From Siderastrea siderea (Eukaryota; Cnidaria; Anthozoa; Scleractinia; Rhizangiidae): a stretch of DNA of 64,000 nt. This document shows, piece by piece, positions 38,105 through 51,287 of this stretch. How positions within the stretch are numbered: the stretch's first letter is position 1; each line of letters starts with the position of its first letter. Made by a program: the position numbers and the translations under genes. The notes below the pieces were generated by a model. The model ran no database searches. It saw only the letters and a program-made list of their open reading frames with translations, and was not told the DNA's origin. The DNA lies in contig OZ034969.1 in NCBI GenBank assembly GCA_964030785.1, forward strand, positions 46,924,701 through 46,988,700, read 5' to 3'.

Positions 38105-40355
38105 ATGAAGATGCTCCTGACCACCATTTTTTGTGTTGTGCTGTCGCTGGTCATCACCTTGTGTTCTGCAAATAGCAACAGCAGCAGCAAACCACGTGAC
38201 AACAAGGTCAGTTTATTTTAGCGACGTAAAAACGGTGAATACTTCTTTATTTCACCTGATCCATTACTGCTACTAACCTATGCTTATTCTTTACAGCTCT
38301 ACAGTTTCTGACAGTTTCCTTTTTCTTTTCTCTTTTTTTTTGGTCACTTAAGGACGGTGCCTCCTTTTGTTACTGCGCATACGTTCTGCACATTTCGGGA
38401 TATTCGGGTTTCAGGAATTTGCCCACTAATACGACAATACTTTTGCGCGGTTTAAGACTACGTGAAAAAAGCAGATCTTAGCAAGGGCTATCAGAATCCA
38501 AAAAGAAAATTGGGAGTAACCACGCATTTTTCAGAGATAATTGAGCTTAAATTTGGAAAGAAATTGCCATACATTCTTTGTATTTTAACGCTTTTTTAGA
38601 ATTATTGTTGCTTAATTATCTCTGAAAAATTCGTGGTTACACACATTTTTCTTTTTGGATTCGAATACCCTTGCTAAGATCTACTTTTTCCCCATAGTGA
38701 TAACCTTTGCAAAAATACACCTATATTAGGAGGCACCGTCCTTAAGTCTATCGTGTGAAATGCCATTTTTTTTAGGGTGTGAGTTCTTATATTTTTTGTG
38801 ATGAAGGAGTCCATGCGCGTCTATAAAAACTTATCAAACATTTTCGTGAAAAAATTTCTGCGTTTTCTTCGGTTTTGTAATTTAGCTTTTCAGTTCGCGT
38901 TTGATACTATGGTATTGTAATTAAATAAGTGCTTGTCAACAAAAGTGCGATCTTACAAAGTAGATCGATAATCAGCAGTATAATTTTTTCACTGTTTCTA
39001 GAGAAATCCTTTGAATAAAACAAATACGGTAATTTATACACATATCGACTAGTACTATGAATGGGGAGTTATTGGTTTATTACAGGGTCTATATTCCAAG
39101 CTACAATATTGCGCTTTGCATGCTGTTTGTGTCAAAATTACATCCACAACACACTTCTATTCAATTTCATTCCTTTCACTAAGGGCCCTCAGGAGATCTC
39201 ACCACATGGATCTTGTGGACACAGTGCGTGTTTCTGCGCACCAGGCATTCCAGGCATCCCAGGAAGCCCTGGACCCGCGGGACCAGTAGGTGTTGCGGGA
39301 TTACCCGGCAATCATGGACCTGAAGGACCAATGGGTCCACGAGGAAACAAGGGTGACGAAGGTGCTCATGGAAGACGAGGTCTACAAGGACCTAAGGGAG
39401 CTCAAGGTCCCTCGGGTCCTGCGGGACCACCTGGAAAGAAGGGTCAACAAGGTGTTCGTGGAAGCCAAGGTCCCCAAGGTTCCAAGGGACCTCAAGGACC
39501 CTCGGGTCCTGCAGGTCCACCCGGAAAGAAGGGTGATGCAGGTGCTCGTGGGAGTCAAGGTCCACCCGGCCTCCAGGGTCCTCCAGGCTCCTTGGTTCGT
39601 AACTGGAAACAATGCGCTTTTAAGAATCTCAATGACGGAAAGGACAGTGGATTGATCAAGGTAAATACGAAGCTTTACAAACCTTAACTTATTGCGTCCA
39701 CAAACTGACATTTTTGTTGAATTGATCAGCTAAACCGTAAGTACATAGCTCCAAGTTAAAACTTTGATTATGTTCAGGATAAATCTGTGGGAAATTAGTG
39801 GCAAAAATTTTTCAATAAAAATTCTTAAACATAAATGGCTAAAGTCGTGCTGTTTGTCCTTTGAATTTTTATATGCTACCGTCAGTGTAGCTTTTTCTTA
39901 TCTTAGCTCGATTTAGTTACACTGAACTTAATATTCTTAAGATTTTGATTTCTGCTTCTTATTTAGTTTATTCCTTTTCATTTTTTTTGCAGGAATGTGT
40001 GTTTAAGAAAATGTCTGAGAAAACCGCGTTGCGAGTCTACTGGGCTGGTAATCTTCGCATCCACAACTGCGACAGCTGCTGCAGGCGATGGTATTTTACC
40101 TTCAACGGTGCAGAGTGCTCTACGCCGGCAGCCATTGATGGCGTGGTTTACATGCGGTATGGAACTGGCGGGAAATACAAGGATTTACACCGCCCACGCC
40201 ACATTGAAGGAGTGTGTGAGAAAATCCGCAAGGGCACAGTGCGCGTGGGATTCTGGGTCGGTAACTGTGCTGGATATGGATCTGCTGACGCGTACACCGG
40301 GTGGAACTCAGTGTCCCGCATCTACGTGGAAGAAATACCTTCTCCACAAGCTTAA
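38105..40355 (+). CDS. CTHRC1-like secreted collagen, copy A3 (complete)
   Basis: Exons 38105-38206, 39184-39660 and 39993-40355 (phase 0) give 313 residues. The signal peptide starts MKMLLTTIF and is followed by an SNSSSKPRDNK spacer. The exon 2 linker is A-type (QEISPHGSCGHSACFC), followed by 38 Gly-X-Y triplets and RNWKQCAF. Exon 3 has the CTHRC1-type domain with all cysteines ([36 protein letters not shown]). Intron 1 is 977 bp, about 430 bp longer than in B1, mostly because of a transposon at 38352-38741. AATAAA is at 40543-40548. Compared with A0, exon 3 has eight nucleotide changes that I could count, four of them packed into the codons around NCDxC. Family role (secreted trimer, matrix/Wnt) as known for CTHRC1; tissue and partner are not visible. 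Confidence 0.9.
38352..38741. mobile_element. TTAA-flanked MITE in intron 1 of A3
   Basis: The 390-bp element begins GGACGGTGCCTCC and ends with the exact inverse, with TTAA at 38348-38351 and 38742-38745. A second inverted pair inside (TTAGCAAGG... with CTTTTTGGATTC, and AGAGATAATT with AATTATCTCT) makes it a long potential hairpin. The B1 and B2 introns lack it and read CCCTTACGTC there. A piggyBac-like target is suggested by TTAA. Confidence 0.78.
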
Positions 40356-40632
40356 AAAGAGCAGATTTTGATTCTCTCTTTTTTTGTAAGTTTAAGGTGA
40401 TTTAAAGGTGTAATATCAATATTGAAGGGATGATAAGGAAAGCCCACTTGCAATAAAACCGAACAGTTTAAGATATCAACTCCGGTGGGTGCATCAGCGT
40501 TGTTGTAACTCAGTAGCAGCAATGTAAAACAAGGAACCAGCAAATAAATGTAGGATAAATGAATGAAACAGCGTGTTGTATCAGTTTTTGCGTTGCTACT
40601 TTCGTTGTTGAGTTATTATAGGCAGTGTGTCA

Positions 40633-40890
40633 CAGCAAGGGATGATAATAAAGTGGATACTGCGCAGCATCTTGAACTTGTAAAATAGAAGTCAGAAATA
40701 AGTTATATGCGCTGTTGATTGTCATATAATGACACCGTCGTTCCGGCAATACTGCCTTCTTCAGGGTGTTTAAAAACTAGCCTGAAACAAAGCTTTTTAA
40801 ACACCCTGGAGAAGGCAGTAATGCCGAAACATCGGTGTCATTATATGACAATCAACAACGCCTGTAACTAATTTCTGACTTCCATTTTTT
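40633..40890. mobile_element. Same 9-bp-TSD MITE, alpha copy 2
   Basis: Orthologous to the insertion at 1232-1493: same site, same AGTGTGTCA flanks (40624-40632 and 40891-40899), with small differences in the hairpin loop. It is therefore an insertion that predates duplication of the A unit. Confidence 0.75.
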
Positions 40891-42194
40891 AGTGTGTCAT
40901 GGGAATTTTGGTGGTGTTTTGTCAATGCTGTTCTAAAATTACGCCTGGATACCGTCGCTCGTAAAAAAATTCTCCTATAACACGAAAAAGTTTTCAATTG
41001 ATTTCTTAAAGGAAAACAAATCATTATCAATCCTAAGCGATTTTTTTTCAAGACGTATTGGCAGAACTTGAGGTTGCAATCCACTTCCATCCTGGCCATT
41101 TGTATCGTCGGTGTTTTAACGTAGTATGTAAACGAAACTGGGCCATTTTCTAGGTTTTCTTTGGTGCAAATTTCATTAAGGATCTTCAAAGTGTTCCTAA
41201 AAGTAGCTGACATACATAGTCCCTATAAATTTTGCAGAGTCCTTAATTATGTTTTATTTTGATGTCATTAGACAGCTTTGGTTCAGTGCCCCTTGTTAAT
41301 GACTATAAACAACAATGATACAAGCAAAATGAGCCAATTTGAAGTTTTCTCAGGAAGAGTTCACGTCTCTTCGGGATGACTGAATCTCAGTCTACTGCAG
41401 GTCAACTGCAAGTTACGATTTGTTGAACTACCCCAAATGGGAAAAAATTAAATTAAGGAAAACCAGCCTCACGTAAATTTTCGAAAAACATCATTTTAGC
41501 GTCTTTTGTAAGTTAGCGCCTTCGTCATAGTAGTAGCGTCACTAATTATAAGTTTTTTTCCACTTTGTTTTTTTCACCGTCAACGGGATTTAACGAACAA
41601 TTCGATCATCATTTTTCTTACTAAAAACAAAACAAAAGATTCCCCTGTTCCGAATACTACTGAGCCTTTTCTAAAAAATGTCTGTTTTGCCCAGGTGCAA
41701 AATTTGGCATTCAGTTGCTTTCCCCCACCCCTCCCCCTTCCAAGGTTTTTTCTTTTTGCTTCACGCAATGTCTAAATCATCCTACAGCATTGAAAGGGCG
41801 AAGGGGTACTTGGGGAAATCAGCGGCTTTCCTGTGGGATAAGGCAATTTTGACTACGCAAAAGTGGGTGTTGCATGAGCAAAAGTATCAACCTGATCAAT
41901 TTTGTAGCTGACGGTGACAAATGGAAAAGAAGCAGTTCGAACACCCCACTTCCCATAACCTTTACGAATTCTGGGTCACGGCTTTGTTGCCTCTCCACCT
42001 CTTTTCCTTGTTCTTTGAACTACTGTTATCTTAGAAACTGTACTTCTTGCCCCCTCTTTTCCCCTCGTTTCACGAAGGTTCCCGCTTCCCAGCTAGCTCG
42101 TACACACAAGCTATTGCAACCATACACTTAAGCCAGAATGTACAAAACACTAACACGAAGTATAATATAGCAGCAATTTTTTTCACAGCTTATA

Positions 42195-42692
42195 CCTTAT
42201 TATAGGAAATTAACGCTCGTGTTAATTAAGGTATTTGAAATTAACGCGACTTAAATTAGCGCGAATTGAAGGGAAAATTACTCCCTCAACGCGAAAGAGG
42301 GGGTAACATTTTATAATGAGGGAATTAGCGCGATAAACACAAAGAAACACTTTGTGGTCCAACTGGAACAAATTTGTTTTATAACTGAATTTAAAAGTGA
42401 CGAGCAAAACAGATCTACAGGTGCACGTGTGTGAGGCAATTTCTTACTAACAATTGCGTTAAATTCTGCCTAGATGTAAGAAAGCTATTGTTTCTTAGGT
42501 GCATGTCAAGAATGTCCAGACTGGATCCAGAATTTGGGATTAAAATGATGGAAATTAAGGTCGCGGAAATGAACGCTCCACTTATTTAACAACGTGGAAA
42601 TTAACGCTCACAAAAATTAACGCGACTTAAAATTAACGCGAATTTTTACAATTCGAGTTAATTAAATGAAGCTTTAATTTCCTATCATAAGG
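42195..42692. mobile_element. Same TA-flanked MITE in alpha copy 2
   Basis: Orthologue of 2803-3286, slightly longer because of an extra AATTAACGCG-type repeat near the left end. TA lies at 42193-42194 and 42693-42694. Confidence 0.8.
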
Positions 42693-44315
42693 TAATTAAA
42701 AGTCTTAGAAGAATTTCATGCTGGAAATTGATACCAAATTCGTTGCTTCCCTCCGTTCTCTTTCCCAAAGTTGGCGCCTGTCCGATGAGCCCTTCAGCAC
42801 GAAAATCATTAGGGACTTAGTAGCTAAGAACAGACGGCTTTGATGTCTGATTAAGTTGTCTGCTAGTCAGAGTTCAGGCCTTTTTCGCAGTCATAACTGA
42901 CGGCCCTTCCACGTTTATACTCAATAACTATCAAAAATTTATGCAGGACCACCAGAAGTAGTGTTACTGTTTGCACTTTTAAAAATTTATGGAAATGTAT
43001 ACGAATACTGAAAGGCTTGTGCTGTATCAAAATATTGCAAGGACGTATTTTATTGTCGTTGCAGTTTTAAAGGGCGAATTTTGGGGATTAGAAGGTTTTC
43101 AACAAAGTATTTTTCTGTGACACAAACCTCTCGGTATTCCCGTACATTCCCTATAAATTCGTAAAGTACTGAACAGTCAGACTTTTTACACATGGGAGGC
43201 CTTTGAAATTACTGAAACAGGAAATATATAAATAAAAGAGTTACAACTATTTTATCTGACACTTATTTTTAGATCTTTGAATTCTGAACCCCTTGAGAGA
43301 CCTATTTCCTTTAGTGGACCGTGTTGGAGAAAGGAGCTAAAAAGGAAGGGCAACTAGCCTGCATAGGAGGCGTAATCGGGGATGGGGTGGGGGAGCGAGC
43401 AAGTCAGAGGAAAACGGGGATCTGGATTGGCAAATGGCTAAACTTTCTATGGAATATTACCTAAAGGTAGACAAAATCATAAGCCGAAGGCGCGCTCCAG
43501 GACTGTTAACCTAATTATAATCTCTTGATTAGGGCTATTAGCATTTAAAGAGTCATGCAATTAAAAGGGTTGCGCGATGAACTAAAATTGGGTGGAATCC
43601 TGTGGGGGTGGGGGGGGGGAGTCAAGGTGTAGTACATGAAGTAGTAACCCGTGTTGTCGTCACAAGCTTTCAAAACAAAGATGGCGCATTCAGGTTGAAC
43701 TCAATTTCAACTCTGGCAAAACCAGCCTCTTCCCGCAGGCTGGGAGGCCAGATATGATGCGAACGTCAGACGATAGTAAGTTTTTACCAACTTGAAAGTG
43801 ATTTATTTTGTGGTACTTCTGCAATTCGCGAAAACGTGAAACAAAACTGAAATCAAAAGTTAAAAACACACTGTATGACAGGCTTTCACAGAAAGGAGAA
43901 AGTGGGAAAAATCAGTGATGGCAGATGACCTTATAATTTGCGTTTTCTTTGTTTATATTTCAGGAATGATTATAGGTGTTTTGCTGGAGTTCATCGTAGC
44001 AATTGCAGAATTCTACGTCATGGCTAGAGTGGAAATTTGACCCTGATCCCGCCGTTATTTATTTCTTTTCTTCTCTTTTCTTTCCTCGTCTTTTGTTTTA
44101 TTCCTTTTCTTTTTCTTCTTTCTCTTCTCTTCTCTCTTCATTTTTTCCTCGTTATGATCTTGGCAAAGACCACAATATCTCGGACTCTGGGAATGAGAAT
44201 TAACTCAGCTCTGTCCATCCTTATCCAAGCTTTCTCAAGACTCATCTCACTCAACAAAAAAGAAAAAAGATAGAAAGAAAGAAAGCCTTGGGAAGGATGT
44301 TGATTTCGAAAGTTG

Positions 44316-44357
44316 TTACGTCACGTGCTGTTGTTGCTTAGTAACAGCCCTATAAAG
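44316..44357 (+). promoter_or_regulatory. Promoter-like cluster, alpha copy 2
   Basis: TTACGTCA 44316-44323, GTTGCTTAGTAAC 44333-44345, TATAAAG 44351-44357; same spacing as at 5364-5405. Confidence 0.45.
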
Positions 44358-45701
44358 ACCGCGGGCTCATCCAACTGTTGAAGTGTAAACAGGACTAAAT
44401 TTTTCTTTGAAGAAATATCAGTAAAGGGAAGGCGAAAAAAAATTGATTTTCCCCTTTGCCGCTTCCCTTCCAGTGGATCAGAGCGCTAACGAATTATCCA
44501 TTTCAAGACTGGCTTATCCCCGGCAACTGGCAGATGAACAGGAAACAGGCGGGATCCATAGGATTTGGGGCCAACACAGATCAATTTTGACGAATTACAG
44601 TGGCACATCGAACTTCCGTCCATCAACAGCCAAGAAAATGGGCCATGTTATATTGAGGGGTAACTGGATTGAAGGTTGCTTTCTTCCCTCAAGAAAATGA
44701 CGTGGAGATGTTAATTATTTATTACGGGTCGAACCATAATGGCTCCAATAACAAAATGGCCGTGTTAATCTTGTAGCCATGAGGTAGGTTACATACTGTA
44801 TTTGGGAAATCAGTTTCAATTTGTCTTGTCTATCAATAAAATGCTTCCCAACATTTTATTTTTGTTTTTTATCAACTCAAGGATTATTCAAATTGAATAC
44901 AAGTTTGTATGTACCAGTGACAAAATCACCAAAGCAAACAAACGGCTCGCACTGTTTACAGTTTTATTGGCTGACGCGTAAGGCATTATAGCTTCTGAAT
45001 TCACGTTGGAAAAAAATTTAAGGTCGACATTATTCGGGTGATTAGGTGATTAGATACATTCGGTGGGCTTTTACCAAAAAAGAAACATTTAACAATATCA
45101 AAAATTCGTCGGAAAGGCTATAGGGTATATTACTGTTATTAATATTCAATGTTGTTTCGAATTGCGTGTGTTCACTGGTACATGTAGTTACCTTTTTATT
45201 TAGTGTATTGAGTATATGAGCTCTTAACATGATGTTTTATACCGTGGAAGTACAGAGAGATTAAATCATTTGTCAACTAGCTGCTGTAAAAGTATGCAAG
45301 AATTTGTCCCAGAGCCGAGTAAGTTGGCTTGACCCAACTACAATTTATGAAAATCTGAATTTGATCTTTTTCAACTGGCTTTGACAGTTGCTTGACAACA
45401 AAAAAGAAAATAAAAGAGATCATTCCATTGGGCGAATTAAACTGTGATTGCAAAGCTTCCCTACCCAATAGCATCGCTTGTTAGAATAGAACTGATCAAA
45501 GAAAAGTTTAGGATGTCTATTTGTATTTTCAAAACTTGATCTGACGAGAACTTCATTATGCATAGAATTATTTTCTTGGTTCCAAATTTGGTGAAACTGA
45601 CGAAGAAAGTTCCAAATTTTGAATTAAATTGTGGAATTATGTGATTATAATTTGTGAATTTTTAACTCACTGTTATGTTGGTGATTTTCTTTTAAATTTA
45701 G

Positions 45702-45757
45702 GTTAAGTTTTCCTTTCTCGGTCCGGGGGGCCGTGCTAACGCTGGTTGATTTCAAAG
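45702..45757 (+). other. Candidate untranslated exon, alpha copy 2
   Basis: Equivalent of 6749-6804 with both splice borders kept; ATG changed to GTG. Confidence 0.35.
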
Positions 45758-48131
45758 GTAAATGAATTATTTTATAAAATGTGTTTGCTAACATCCATAT
45801 TCTGTCGTTTGTAGTTCGCTTAAAATACAACAAGAGAAAAAATCTTATAATGGACCTAAATTGCATCGATGAGTTTCAGATATATATACGGCTACTTCTT
45901 GAAGTAGATTCTTTAATCACGTATGCATTTGGATTCCTAGACTCTGGTTAATTTATCAGATGAAGTTCGCTTATTGAAGAGGATGTAATCGGTTTGTCAG
46001 TTTTTACGGGTTTTGATCAATTTTCAAGCAAGATTTTGGGTTTTTCATTAAACATTTGTGAGTTTTGTTTTCGTTCCATTTCTAGGTTTTCCCATTTTGA
46101 GCGGAACACGGAACAAGCGAAACAAAAAGCGTTTTTTTGGCCGTTCGCTTCGAGTTCCATTTTCGGTGTGTTGGATATTTAGGAGTAAAATACTGATATT
46201 CGGTTTGGATTTTAATTTTTCTGCGGTCGACATTCATTTCGGTTATGTGAATTTTATACGTCCGTAGATCATTCCTGTTTAATCAGTTAATTTATTTTTG
46301 AGTGAAAAGAAAATAGAGACGTGGCTACACTGGCGATTTTTTGCTCGCACGAGCGAGCAAATTTTTTGCCAAACATTTTCGCGTCGCTAGGGCACTGCGA
46401 ACATCCCACTTGCAGCCACCCTTGCACAGGCGCCGATGCGAGAACTGAAAAAAGTGGCAAGATATTTTATGAGCTGAATTTTTTTACGATGAAGCCGTTG
46501 TGTTGCAGCAACGTGTTGCCAAATGTATCCACCAACGCGCGCTGGACATTTAAAGCGACAACTTTGAAAAAATGCGTTGCTTGTGAAAGCCGTATAGCCG
46601 CGGCTAAATATTTCAAAAACTCGCTGAGTCTTTAAACATGTTAAAGGTTTCAAGCATTCGGGAAGCTACTAGCATCTAGGAAATTCGGGAGACAAGAATC
46701 TCTTCCCTAAAGAACCTGAACAGATTAACCTATGTTACCTAAAGAACCCGAGAACACACAGGAAGACATTTCAAATACTTGTTAACGGATTTACCTGAAG
46801 GGTGCCACTAAGAAATGGCTGAACGACAAAAAAAGCTGCTCTCTTGTGAATTTATTTTTTGATGCCGTTTTCGACACATTTACTATAAACACAGGTTTAG
46901 TGGATTGTATACATGTAACTGCATTTCTGATTTCACTTTGTTGTTAAAATTGAAAGAAAATGAACCTCGGTTAAAGAAATACGTTGCCAATACCCCTTTA
47001 CCAAACATTGTTATAGTTATTATTTTTCTATCCTGACAATCTGCGGGTCATATGTACGATTTATTCAGAAGTTCTTTACCTATTTCGCTTTTATGGACCA
47101 ATCAGGAAGAAAGGAAATACCCGGCTTGCTAAAACCTCAAATTTCTAACTTGAATGTGCACGTTTTAACTAAGCCCACTATTTTGTTTTCGTTAATATGT
47201 CTGACGGCAATTTAAGACCTAACATAGAGTTTGTAATCATGTTCTACGATATCGTCATCTTAACAATGTTGGATACCGTTATGACTATCCCTTTTCAATA
47301 ATGTTCTACGGTTACTCTTACAAATTAACTTTTTAAATTCGTCGCAGTCGTTCGCAGCAGCATTGAAGTAACTTTCGCTCAAAAACGTAGTCATTCACTT
47401 CTCAGAACGAGAACTGTGTGAGAAACTGATATTATCACATGGGCGCCTTAGCTTAGCTGAAGTCTTTGTACAAAGAGCATCTAGCGACCCACAGACTATA
47501 GAGACGGATAGAAATACACTGATCGTGATAGCTCTGCTCTTTTTCAGTGTGATAACAGGGTATATTTGAGACAAATTAAAGAATATGGAGATTACATACA
47601 TTTTACCTAGCCTTAAAATAATTGGATTTAATAATGCGTGTGGAGAAAAATAGAAACACTTGTCTCATAGATGAAATCTCTAAGGCATTTTTTGTCCTGG
47701 CCTTAAATTATTCCGTCTATCGGAATATTGTGAAAACGCTTTTCTTTATTTTTTCCCCTTAAATCTGAGGGTAACAGAGCAAAATTCTCTCCAATTAAGG
47801 ATGGACAGTTCATCAAAACAGAAATAAAAGACGCTATTCTATTGGACAAAACGGATACGTTGCAAGCCGTTCTACCGAGCCAGTGGGATTGCTGGTTAGA
47901 AACTGTATGTTGTTACACAAACTTGTTCTTGCGAGAACTCAGTTAGTAAACAAATTAAAGCAAAACGACAGGGTTTGGTAACAAAGAAATCAAATATCAC
48001 CCCTAACTAAACAGGAACAAGAAGAACCGAAACCTCACGTGTAAGCTCGGAGTTTCTTGATTATTATCTTTTGTGGTTTCTTTATTCACTTGCTTTAACA
48101 GACCTAATTTCTTTCTTCGCTACTATTTCAG

Positions 48132-48181
48132 CTTCTTGTTGTCGTCCTTTGAAAACCCAAGCGCTGTTCACTATAATTAAG
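48132..48181 (+). other. Candidate untranslated exon, alpha copy 2
   Basis: 50-nt equivalent, TTTCAG/GTGGGT borders. Confidence 0.35.
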
Positions 48182-49992
48182 GTGGGTGATTAAAATCAGA
48201 AACTTGATGTTATCTTATGCCATCGATTCACCGCAACAAAAATTTGTACAGATTTAATTAACACAGAAAAAGAAAATATTGAACGTTCGGTTGATTTACG
48301 CTCACTAACAGGTCTTAAATCTGCCGGTAAGTTTTTTTTTTTTTTTTTGCGAACATAAGTCCTTTAGAATGTGTAGAATTTGTAGAATCTAACTACGCGT
48401 GACTGCGGGAAAGCAGCAATGAACGAAGCTCCAGTTAGGTACCCTGTATTCTCTTGGTGAACAAACGCAAAAAATTGACGAGCTATGATCCTCCGTAAAA
48501 TAACACTGACGATCGTGGGCTTTATTTGCAGTTTTCTTTTCGTTCGCGACTTAATAGCCACCTAGTTTGAAAGCCAGCCACAGAAATTTGTGCTTACGGT
48601 GTTGCTATTATTAAATTGAACGAAAGACGAAAACAATCTGAAGAGGGGAAGAGACTTGTTTTCGATGTTCCCTTCCTTGTTGCACATATTTCTAGTCATT
48701 TGTGGGTTGGAAATTTTGAAATTCGGTCTCAATTTTTTTTCCTGTTGTACATTTCGTATACTCTGGGTTATTTTGATACAAAATAAAATAGGTTTGATAC
48801 AAAGTACCTCTGCCTCTAACTTTGTCTGTCGTTGACGAACAACACTACTTGAACTGTAATGCCTTTGTTTTTGCTGCGCGAAAAATCAAGCCTTCAAAAT
48901 GAAACCAACTCACTTGCTTACGTTCAGTTGCTCTTTTTCACTGAGTTGAACTGATTTAAGCTCTCTTTTACAGGATTGAAATTTTTTTACTTTTCCTTTG
49001 CACACGACTCATCGAATATCACGAAAATTTGGCCCGCGAACAATTTTGTCACAAATTTCACACAATTTGGGACATACTGAACCTTTTTTAATTAATTAAA
49101 TTAGTTTAGGCAGGTTTCATGGAGCATTTTTCAATGTTACGGTATCCAAAAGGGAAACAGTTTTTAAATGCAATTTGGTAAATTAATTGTATCTCAGCCA
49201 ATATGGCCACTGCTTCGTTTTGTTACATTGTGCACGTCATCAGCTCTCATACTTGCTTCAACATGTAATAAACAATGACAAAAGAGTGCATATCATTGGC
49301 TCATTGAAGAAATGATATAACCAATAAGAACGCTTCTTCTAATTTTGAAATCTTACATGTGACATACCGTACCTTCGTCGTGCTTTTTCGTGTAACTTGT
49401 CAAAACAGCCCAACACTGAAAGAGGTTATGAGATTGGTCCATTCAGGCATAATTTAACCAATAGGAGTGCTTGTCTAATTTTGGAATATTACACGTAATC
49501 AGGTCAAAAACGTGTTTTGTCGTGAAACTCGTTCACCAGAGATAAAACTTTCAGTGTCGAGAGCAAATGATCATTATCTTTTGGTAACAGCAAGAGGTTT
49601 ATCATTCTTCGTCGGATGATTATAGACACTCCATCAAGGTTGGTACCCTATACACACAACCGTAAACTTACTGATCAATGACTCTCACTTTCAGACTAAG
49701 CTTAAAATGAAATGAAGGTCTTTAAAACGTCAGGAAAAGGCAAAAAATAACATTCGAAAAAGCATGAGGGACAAAACCGGATAATGTTTATCACTTTAGG
49801 CGATACCTATCACGTTTAAACTAATTTGAAAACGAAATGAGATCTTCAGAATTTTGATTATTATTACAGCATAAAGGAAAGGAGCTGATTGCCGGTGTAA
49901 AATGCAAAAGGAGATAATCCCGTTTCGTTTGATGGAGATTCCAGTCGGATAATATATACTAGAATTATCGTCAAAAATGTTGATTTATGGGC

Positions 49993-50004
49993 TAGCGTAC
50001 GCTA
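49993..50004. promoter_or_regulatory. TAGCGTACGCTA palindrome before B4
   Basis: 277 bp before the ATG at 50270. A deletion of about 20 bp just downstream explains the shorter distance. The palindrome extends by one base on each side here (CTAGCGTACGCTAG). Confidence 0.42.
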
Positions 50005-50269
50005 GGGATTAGCGATAATACACGCCATTTTCGTTTTCATCCTTTCCCAAGTTTGCTGTTTCGTAACATTCCATAATGTTAGTGGAACTGTGTGTGATGC
50101 ACGACTGAAAGATTCCAACGCAGATCCAAATATCGTTCAATCCTGACAGCGAATATTTAGACCACCATGCCGCAATGTAATATTCCGTTCAGTTGGTATG
50201 GATCACCGTTTTTTTTTACACTTCACATGTTAATATCCACAGGTTGCAAGATAAACCCAAGGTGCCGAT

Positions 50270-51287
50270 ATGAAGATAACGCTGACCACCATTTTTTGTG
50301 TAGTGCTGTCGCTGGTTATCACCTTGTGTTCTGCGAATAGCAACAGCAGTGGCAAATCAGGTGACAACAAGGTCAGTTTATTTTAGCGACGTAAAAACGG
50401 TGAATTCTCCTTTATCTCACCTCCCTCCGGTCCTGTGGGTCCACCCGGGAAGAAGGGTGATGCAGGTGCTCGTGGAAGTCAAGGCCCACCAGGCCTCCAG
50501 GGTCCACCAGGCTCCTTAGCTCGTAATTGGAAACAATGCGTTTTCAAGAATATAAATGACGACAAGGACAGTGGATTAATCAAGGTAAATACGAAGCTCG
50601 CAGCTTTACAAACCCTAACTTATTACGTCCACAAATATTTCTGTTAAATTGATCAGCTATATCGTATATAGCTCCAAGTTAGAACTTTGAATATGACTAA
50701 GATAAATCTTTGGGAGATTAGTAGCAAGAAATTTTCATTAGAAATTTATCATAAATGGTCTAAAGTCGTGCTTTTCATCTTGTGAGTGTTTTTTATGCTA
50801 CCGTCAGTACTAGTGTAGCTTTTCTCTTGTCGTAGCTCAATTTATTTACACTGAACTTAATATTCTTGAGATTTTGATTTCTGCTTCTTCTTTAGTTTCT
50901 CCTTTTTATTCTTTTTCTCAGGAATGTGTGTTTAAGAAAATGTCTGACAAAACAGCCCTGCGAGTCTACTGGGGCGGTAATCTTCGCATCAGCAACTGCG
51001 ACAACTGCTGCAGGCGATGGTATTTTACCTTTAACGCTGCAGAGTGCTCAGCTCCGGCAGCGATTGATGGTGTGGTTTACATGCGGTATGGGACTGGCGG
51101 GAAATATTATAAGAATTTACTCCGCCCACGTCACATTGAAGGCGTCTGCGAGAAACTCCACAAGGGCACAGTGCGCGTGGGATTCTGGGTCGGTAACTGT
51201 GCTGGTTATGGATCTGCTGACGCGTACACCGGCTGGAACTCAGTGTCCCGGATCTACGTGGAAGAAATACCTCCCCTACAAGCTTAA
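50270..51287 (+). pseudogene. CTHRC1-like copy B4 with truncated exon 2 (pseudogene or exon-skipping gene)
   Basis: Exon 1 (50270-50371, signal peptide, GTCAGT donor) and exon 3 (50922-51287, 121 codons plus stop) are intact. Between them, a deletion of about 0.8 kb relative to B1 joins the intron 1 sequence (near 50421) directly to the middle of the collagen exon (GGT at 50429). It removes the intron 1 acceptor, the Cys-rich linker and about 27 triplets. What is left of exon 2 (50429-50584) encodes 12 Gly-X-Y triplets plus RNWKQCVF. Without splicing, exon 1 reads VSLF then stop. Because all exon borders are phase 0, skipping exon 2 would give an in-frame signal peptide plus globular domain; weak in-frame AG acceptors also exist near 50449-50452. 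Exon 3 has FNAAECS and YWGGN where the other copies have FNGAECS and YWAGN, which fits relaxed constraint. AATAAA at 51459-51464. Confidence 0.8.

Larger units (their letters stand above)
40356..50269. repeat. Spacer alpha, copy 2 (A3 to B4)
   Basis: About 9.9 kb, near-identical partner of 956-11332. It lacks the TTAA-flanked insertion of the first copy; the uninterrupted site is at about 42696-42699. It holds the 9-bp-TSD element (40633-40890), the TA-flanked element (42195-42692), a promoter-like cluster (44316-44357), candidate untranslated exons (45702-45757, 48132-48181) and the proximal palindrome (49993-50004). No protein gene recognised. Confidence 0.85.
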
